This document shows positions 59,655-64,000 of a DNA stretch of 64,000 nucleotides, piece by piece (position 1 is the stretch's first letter; each line of letters begins with the position of its first letter). Source of the stretch: Pseudoramibacter sp. (GTDB taxonomy: Bacteria > Bacillota > Clostridia > Eubacteriales > Eubacteriaceae). The translations under genes were made by a program, and so were the position numbers. A model generated the notes under the pieces. It saw only the letters and a list, made by a program, of their open reading frames with translations. It made no database searches and was not told the origin of the DNA. Location: positions 1,178,001 to 1,242,000 of the forward strand of contig NZ_JAKVLT010000001.1 of NCBI RefSeq assembly GCF_022484225.1, read 5' to 3'.

Positions 59655-59930
59655 ATAAGCACCTAAACCGTCGAGACGGAGATAACATCAGTGATGCTCA
59701 TACAGAGACTTCGGGAGGCTGAGAACCGGGGAGAAAACAAGCTGAGCAAATGGACCGTTGAGGGCGCAGTGAAAGGCGTGGGCTGAGTATTCTGCGACGT
59801 GTGGGCATACGTGAGTTGCCGGGAGTATGTTGGTACTTCGCTAAGGGCATAAGTGCAAGCTTATGAATCAAGGTGGCAACGCGGATAGTTTATTCGTCCT
59901 TGACAGAAATCTTCTGTCAGGGACTTTTTT
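59655..59930 (+). ncRNA. T-box leader, tryptophan-responsive
   Basis: The T-box core AAGGTGGCAACGCGG lies at 59870-59884, and its TGGC tetrad fits a tRNA with G at position 73, as in tRNA-Trp. A TGG followed by A at 59751-59753 is a plausible specifier codon. The terminator is the stem 59896-59908/59912-59924 with a T run. Uncharged tRNA-Trp would favour antitermination and expression of trpEGDCF. Confidence 0.92.
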
Positions 59931-59979
59931 ATTGAAAAAAATTAAAAAAGCCCGGGCAGAAAAAACAAAGGAGAAGGCC

Positions 59980-61446
59980 ATGAAAGTATATCCGAATTTA
60001 GAAGAAGTAAAGGCCATCGCCGCATCCGGCGATTACAAGGTCTGCCCGGTGAGAACCGAGATCCTCGCAGACCGCTGCACCCCCATCGAGGCGCTTAAGA
60101 TTTTGAAGAACGTCTCCGCTCACTGCTACGTGCTCGAGTCGGTGGTGCACCGGGAAAATTGGGGACAGTACACGTTTTTGGGCTTCGACCCGAAACTGGC
60201 CATCACGTGCAAGGACGGAAAAATGCAGGTGGGGGACGTGAGCCTTAAGACCGACGATCCATCGGCGGTGCTCCGGGATGTCCTGTCGAAGTACAAAAGC
60301 CCGAAGCTTGACAGCTTTCCGTCCTTTACCGGCGGCCTTGTCGGCTACTTCGCCTTTGAAAGCTACGGCTACGTGGAACCGAGAATCCGGACGGCCAAGG
60401 CCGATCCCGAAAACTTCAACGACATCGACGTCATGCTGTTCGACAAGGTGATCGCTTTTGACCACATCGCCCAGAAAATCATCCTCATCGCCAACGCCGA
60501 CCTCAAAGATCCGGAAACCGGCTATAGGAAGGCGGCCCTGGACGTGAAAAACCTCGCAGAGCTCATCAAATACGGGGCCAAGAAAGACGAAAAACCCGGC
60601 CGGCTCAAAGGAGAACTCACCCCGATGTTTGACGAAGAACGGTACTGCGAAATGGTCGAAAAGACGAAGCACTACATCCGGGAAGGGGATATCTTCCAGG
60701 CGGTCATCGGCAACGGCCTCACCGCTCCTTATGAAGGCAGTCTCCTCAACACCTACCGGGTGCTCCGGGCGACGAATCCTTCGCCCTACATGTTCTATTT
60801 CTCCGGCACCGACGTGGAAATCGCCGGGGCGTCCCCGGAAACTTTGGTCAAGCTTAAAGACGGGGTGCTCCACACATTCCCGCTGGCGGGCACCCGGCCC
60901 AGGGGCAAGACCGAAGCCGAAGATGAAGCCCTGGAAGCAGAACTGAGAAAAGATGAAAAGGAACTCGCCGAACACGACATGCTCGTGGACCTCGGCCGAA
61001 ACGATCTGGGCCGCATCTCAGAATTCGGGACGGTGAAAGTCGAAAAGCTCCACGTCATCGAACGCTATTCCCACGTGATGCACATCGGCTCCACGGTGCG
61101 GGGCAAGATCAAGGCCGGCAAGGATGCCCTCGACGCCATTTCGGCGGCGCTGCCGGCGGGCACCCTGTCTGGGGCGCCGAAAATTCGGGCCTGCCAGATC
61201 ATCGGCGAGCTCGAAGGGCAGAAGCGCGGCATTTACGGCGGCGCCATCGGCTATATCGACTTCACCGGGAACATGGACGTGGGCATCGCCATCCGGCTGG
61301 CCTACAAGCGGGGCGGCAAAGTCTTCGTGAGAAGCGGCGCCGGCATCGTGGCCGACTCGGTCCCTGAACGGGAATATCAGGAATGCCTGAACAAGGCCAA
61401 GGCCGTCGTCGAGGCCCTGAAAATCGCAGAGGAGGTTGACGCATGA
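59980..61446 (+). CDS. trpE: Anthranilate synthase component I
   Basis: 488 aa chorismate-using enzyme. The tryptophan feedback site is seen as CYVLES near residue 43. The catalytic domain has FQAVIGNGL, GASPETLVKLKDGVLHTFPLAGTRPRG near 285, LVDLGRNDLGRI near 333 and PAGTLSGAPKIRA near 390. It makes anthranilate with TrpG ammonia. AAAGGAGAAGG precedes ATG 59980; the longer frame runs back into the T-box and is rejected. It overlaps trpG by four bases. Confidence 0.96.
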   Translation: MKVYPNLEEVKAIAASGDYKVCPVRTEILADRCTPIEALKILKNVSAHCYVLESVVHRENWGQYTFLGFDPKLAITCKDGKMQVGDVSLKTDDPSAVLRDVLSKYKSPKLDSFPSFTGGLVGYFAFESYGYVEPRIRTAKADPENFNDIDVMLFDKVIAFDHIAQKIILIANADLKDPETGYRKAALDVKNLAELIKYGAKKDEKPGRLKGELTPMFDEERYCEMVEKTKHYIREGDIFQAVIGNGLTAPYEGSLLNTYRVLRATNPSPYMFYFSGTDVEIAGASPETLVKLKDGVLHTFPLAGTRPRGKTEAEDEALEAELRKDEKELAEHDMLVDLGRNDLGRISEFGTVKVEKLHVIERYSHVMHIGSTVRGKIKAGKDALDAISAALPAGTLSGAPKIRACQIIGELEGQKRGIYGGAIGYIDFTGNMDVGIAIRLAYKRGGKVFVRSGAGIVADSVPEREYQECLNKAKAVVEALKIAEEVDA

Positions 61447-62018
61447 TTCTGCTGATCGACAATTACGACAGTTTTTCGTACAACTTATATCAGGTGGTGG
61501 GGAGCCTTAATCCCGACATTCAGGTCATTCGGAACGACGAAAAGACGGTTGAGTCAATCGAAGCCATGGCCCCGGACGCGATCATCCTGTCCCCGGGGCC
61601 GGGCCGTCCCAAAGATGCCGGCGTCATCGAAGACGTGGTGAAAGGGCTCGGCGGCAAGATTCCGATTCTCGGCATCTGCCTCGGCCATCAGGCCATCGGC
61701 GAAGCCCGGGGCGCCACGGTCACCTACGCGAAAAAGCTCATGCACGGCAAGGCTTCGGCGGTGACCTTGGACAAAAACTCGCCGCTGTTTGCAAACTGCC
61801 CGAAGGTCATTCAGGCCGGGCGCTACCACTCCCTGGCCATCAACCGGGCTACCCTGCCGGCGAGTCTTAAAGTTATCGCCGAAACCGAAGACCAGGAAGT
61901 CATGGCCGTCGGCGACGATGCGCATAAACTCTACGGCATTCAGTTCCATCCGGAATCGATTCTCACCCCTCAGGGCAGACAAATTCTCAAAAACTTTTTA
62001 GCGATTGCCGAAAAATAG
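61443..62018 (+). CDS. trpG: Anthranilate synthase component II (glutamine amidotransferase)
   Basis: 191 aa class I amidotransferase. [11 protein letters not shown] near residue 51, the nucleophile in [13 protein letters not shown] near 77, and the His-Glu pair in [11 protein letters not shown] near 168. Supplies ammonia to TrpE. The start overlaps the trpE stop. Confidence 0.96.
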   Translation: MILLIDNYDSFSYNLYQVVGSLNPDIQVIRNDEKTVESIEAMAPDAIILSPGPGRPKDAGVIEDVVKGLGGKIPILGICLGHQAIGEARGATVTYAKKLMHGKASAVTLDKNSPLFANCPKVIQAGRYHSLAINRATLPASLKVIAETEDQEVMAVGDDAHKLYGIQFHPESILTPQGRQILKNFLAIAEK

Positions 62019-62040
62019 GCAGAGAATAGAGGAGAGCAAA

Positions 62041-63060
62041 ATGATTAAAGAAGCCATTATTAAAATTGTCAACAAAGAAGATTTAACCTACGACGAAGCC
62101 TGCACCGTCATGAACGAAATCATGAGCGGCGAAACCACGCCGACCCAGAACGCGGCGTTTTTGGCGGCGCTGTCGACGAAGAGTACCCGGGCGGAAACCA
62201 TCGAAGAAATCTCGGGCTGTGCGGCAGCCATGCGGGAACACGCGACAGCGGTTCAATTTGATGAACCGGTGCTTGAAATCGTCGGCACCGGCGGGGACAA
62301 CGCCCAGAGCTTTAACATCTCGACCACCGCGGCCATTATCGCCGCAGCAGGGGGCGTCAAGGTCGCCAAGCACGGCAACCGGGCAGCGTCCTCCAAATGC
62401 GGCACCGCGGACTGCCTCGAAGCCCTCGGCGTCAACATCGAACAGGACCCGGACAAGGTCAAAGAAATGATCGCAAAGGCGAACATGTGCTTCTTCTTCG
62501 CCCAGAAATACCATAAATCCATGAAGTACGTCGGGCCGATCAGAAAAGAACTGGGCTTCCGCACCGTGTTTAACATCTTGGGGCCCCTGACCAACCCGTG
62601 CCGCCCGGACATGCAGCTCCTCGGGGTGTACGACGACTATCTCGTGGAACCGCTCGCCAAGGTCATGACCAACCTCGGCGTCAAGCGGGGCATGGTGGTC
62701 TACGGCACCGACAGACTCGATGAAATCTCCATTTCCGCCCCGACCCACATCTGCGAATTTAAAGACGGGTGGTACCGGTCGACGACGATTGCGCCCGAAG
62801 ACTTCGGCCTCAAGCGCGGGACCAAGGCCGACATCAAAGGGGGCGATCCCGCTGAAAACGCGGCGATCCTGAGAAGCATCCTGGCCGGAAAGGAAAAAGG
62901 CGCCAAACGGGATGCGGCGGTGCTCAACGCCGGCGCGGCCCTGACCATCGCCCAAAAGGCGGACACCCTCGCCGACGGGGTCAAACAGGCCGAAGCCCTC
63001 ATCGATTCCGGAAAGGCCAGCGCTCAGCTCGACCTGATCGTCAAGACCAGCCAGGTGTGA
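62041..63060 (+). CDS. trpD: Anthranilate phosphoribosyltransferase
   Basis: 339 aa with [21 protein letters not shown] near residue 80 (phosphate loop), [21 protein letters not shown] near 107 and the metal-binding DRLDEIS near 223. AGAGGAGAG precedes ATG 62041. trpD is separate from trpG here, unlike the fused enterobacterial form. Confidence 0.96.
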   Translation: MIKEAIIKIVNKEDLTYDEACTVMNEIMSGETTPTQNAAFLAALSTKSTRAETIEEISGCAAAMREHATAVQFDEPVLEIVGTGGDNAQSFNISTTAAIIAAAGGVKVAKHGNRAASSKCGTADCLEALGVNIEQDPDKVKEMIAKANMCFFFAQKYHKSMKYVGPIRKELGFRTVFNILGPLTNPCRPDMQLLGVYDDYLVEPLAKVMTNLGVKRGMVVYGTDRLDEISISAPTHICEFKDGWYRSTTIAPEDFGLKRGTKADIKGGDPAENAAILRSILAGKEKGAKRDAAVLNAGAALTIAQKADTLADGVKQAEALIDSGKASAQLDLIVKTSQV

Positions 63061-63061
63061 G

Positions 63062-63850
63062 ATGAAAAATATCTTAGACCAGCTGGCCGATTACGCGAGG
63101 GTCCGGGTGGCTGAAGCCAAGAAACAAAGATCGCCGGAAGTCCTTCGGGACATGGCCGATCAGCTGCCTGCCGGGGACTTTGCCTTTGAAAAGGCCTTGA
63201 AAAAGCCGGGGCTGTCCTTCATCTGCGAGTGCAAGAAGGCCTCTCCGTCCAAAGGGCTCATCGCCCCGGACTTCCCGTATCTCGACATCGCCAAGGATTA
63301 TGAGACAGCCGGTGCCGACGCGATCTCATGCCTGACCGAGCCCAAATGGTTCTTAGGCCAGGACGCCTATCTCGAAGAGATCGTGAAAAACGTAAAGATT
63401 CCGGTCCTTCGAAAAGATTTTACGGTCGATGATTACATGATCGACCAGGCGAAAGTCATGGGGGCCTCGGCGGTGCTCCTCATCGTCGCGATCACGGAAA
63501 AAGCCGATTTGAAGCGTTATCTCGGCCGGTGCGACGCCCTGGGCCTTTCGGCGGTGGTCGAAGCCCACGATGCAGCCGAAATTAAGACAGCCCTCGGCGT
63601 CGGCGCCCGGATCGTCGGGGTCAACAACCGGAACCTCAAAGATTTTTCGGTCAATACCGACAACAGCCGGGCCCTGCGGGATCTGGTGCCGGAGGACGTG
63701 GCCTTTATTTCGGAATCTGGCGTCAAAACGCCGGAAGACGTCGAAAATATCCGGGCCTTTGGCGCTGACGCCGTGCTCGTGGGGGAAGCCCTGATGCGGG
63801 CGGATGATAAGACCCAGGCTCTGAAGGCCCTCAAAGGGGAAGCTTCATGA
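63062..63850 (+). CDS. trpC: Indole-3-glycerol phosphate synthase
   Basis: 262 aa TIM barrel. FICECKKASPSKGLIAPDFP near residue 56 carries catalytic Lys and Glu; LRKDFTVDDYMIDQAKVMGASAVLLIVAI near 117 and VGVNNRNLKDFSVNT near 181 follow. One base after trpD; overlaps trpF by ATGA. Confidence 0.96.
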   Translation: MKNILDQLADYARVRVAEAKKQRSPEVLRDMADQLPAGDFAFEKALKKPGLSFICECKKASPSKGLIAPDFPYLDIAKDYETAGADAISCLTEPKWFLGQDAYLEEIVKNVKIPVLRKDFTVDDYMIDQAKVMGASAVLLIVAITEKADLKRYLGRCDALGLSAVVEAHDAAEIKTALGVGARIVGVNNRNLKDFSVNTDNSRALRDLVPEDVAFISESGVKTPEDVENIRAFGADAVLVGEALMRADDKTQALKALKGEAS

Positions 63851-64000
63851 CCACCCGAATCAAACTCTGCGGCATGATGCGGGATGAAGACATCGCGCAG
63901 ATCAACGCCGTAAAGCCGGACATGATTGGCTTCATCTTCGCAGAAAAGAGCCGCCGGTACGTGAGCCGGGAAAAGGCCTTAAGACTTAAAGCGCAGCTTG
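63847..64000 (+). CDS. trpF: Phosphoribosylanthranilate isomerase, N-terminal fragment
   Basis: The first 51 residues are present, with TRIKLCGMMRDEDIAQ (catalytic Cys) and IGFIFAEKSRRYVS, both diagnostic. The gene continues beyond the window; trpB and trpA are expected next. Confidence 0.93.
   Translation, partial: MTTRIKLCGMMRDEDIAQINAVKPDMIGFIFAEKSRRYVSREKALRLKAQL

Noticed and set aside
59863..59979. A 39-residue N-terminal extension of TrpE
   Set aside because: It is encoded by the T-box and its terminator; the ATG at 59980 has a good ribosome site.

Overview
The window comes from a low-redundancy Gram-positive chromosome of moderately high GC, most likely an anaerobic member of the Clostridia (Eubacteriaceae/Pseudoramibacter-like; this placement is an inference and was not tested by alignment). 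Pointers are the long Bacillus/Clostridium-type SRP RNA, a T-box leader in front of the trp operon, an FMN riboswitch in front of ribU, an L10 leader, the rlmB-yacP pair, TTG starts with strong Shine-Dalgarno sites, a nickel CO dehydrogenase (cooS), an iron alcohol dehydrogenase, a two-subunit transketolase and an AprAB-type assimilatory APS reductase.

Layout. 1-7.9 kb is mostly core metabolism: the end of lysC, an L,D-transpeptidase with a very long acidic N-terminus, cysE-aroE, paaK with a tandem-ACT protein, FMN riboswitch-ribU and a CpXC protein. 7.9-19.8 kb is an accessory region: a RloA/RloB ATPase-TOPRIM pair, a CPBP protease-like membrane protein, small unknowns, a type I restriction-modification operon (hsdM-hsdS-hsdR), several decayed gene pieces, an ASCH protein and an M48 protease. 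It ends at tRNA-Arg(CCT), whose 3' end faces the region. 20-25 kb carries a DUF134-NifX-like fusion, a beta-hydroxyacid dehydrogenase, cooS and a GNAT. 25-29 kb is rpmG-secE-nusG-rplK-rplA-rplJ-rplL, not followed by rpoBC. 29-41 kb holds a NUDIX gene, SRP RNA, iron ADH, a UvrD-like helicase convergent with lspA, hisS-RNA methyltransferase-rlmB-yacP, split transketolase with transaldolase, and tRNA-Tyr and tRNA-Thr. 41-46 kb has a two-gene phage replication remnant, an AEC transporter, a flavodoxin-like reductase and a marR-MATE operon with a perfect operator. 46-53.5 kb is a sulfate-assimilation operon (chrA-aprA-aprB-cysD-cysN-lysR). 53.7-58.7 kb is an acid-sugar (threonate/erythronate-type) catabolic operon whose KdgT-like permease is frameshifted at a run of seven G. 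58.8-59.5 kb has small unknown genes. 59.6-64 kb is the T-box-controlled trpEGDCF operon, cut by the window end.

Genes that work together: CysD/CysN make APS, AprA/AprB reduce it to sulfite, and the neighbouring ChrA-family protein is a plausible sulfate importer. CysN ends in what looks like a shrunken, P-loop-less APS kinase domain, which fits a pathway that never makes PAPS. PdxA2-like dehydrogenase, DUF1537 kinase, KdgT-like permease and DeoR regulator form a four-carbon acid sugar pathway. RloAB and HsdMSR form a small defence island.

The best second-look signals are the three-copy TELTA-type repeat in HsdS, the near-identical terminators bracketing rloAB, a short promoter-like repeat shared by the CPBP gene and hsdM, the G7 frameshift in the permease, a 61-bp duplication that changes the LysR C-terminus, C at position 33 of tRNA-Thr, and several gene remnants in the island. 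I did not see a clearly new multi-gene system; the sulfate operon and the defence island come closest.
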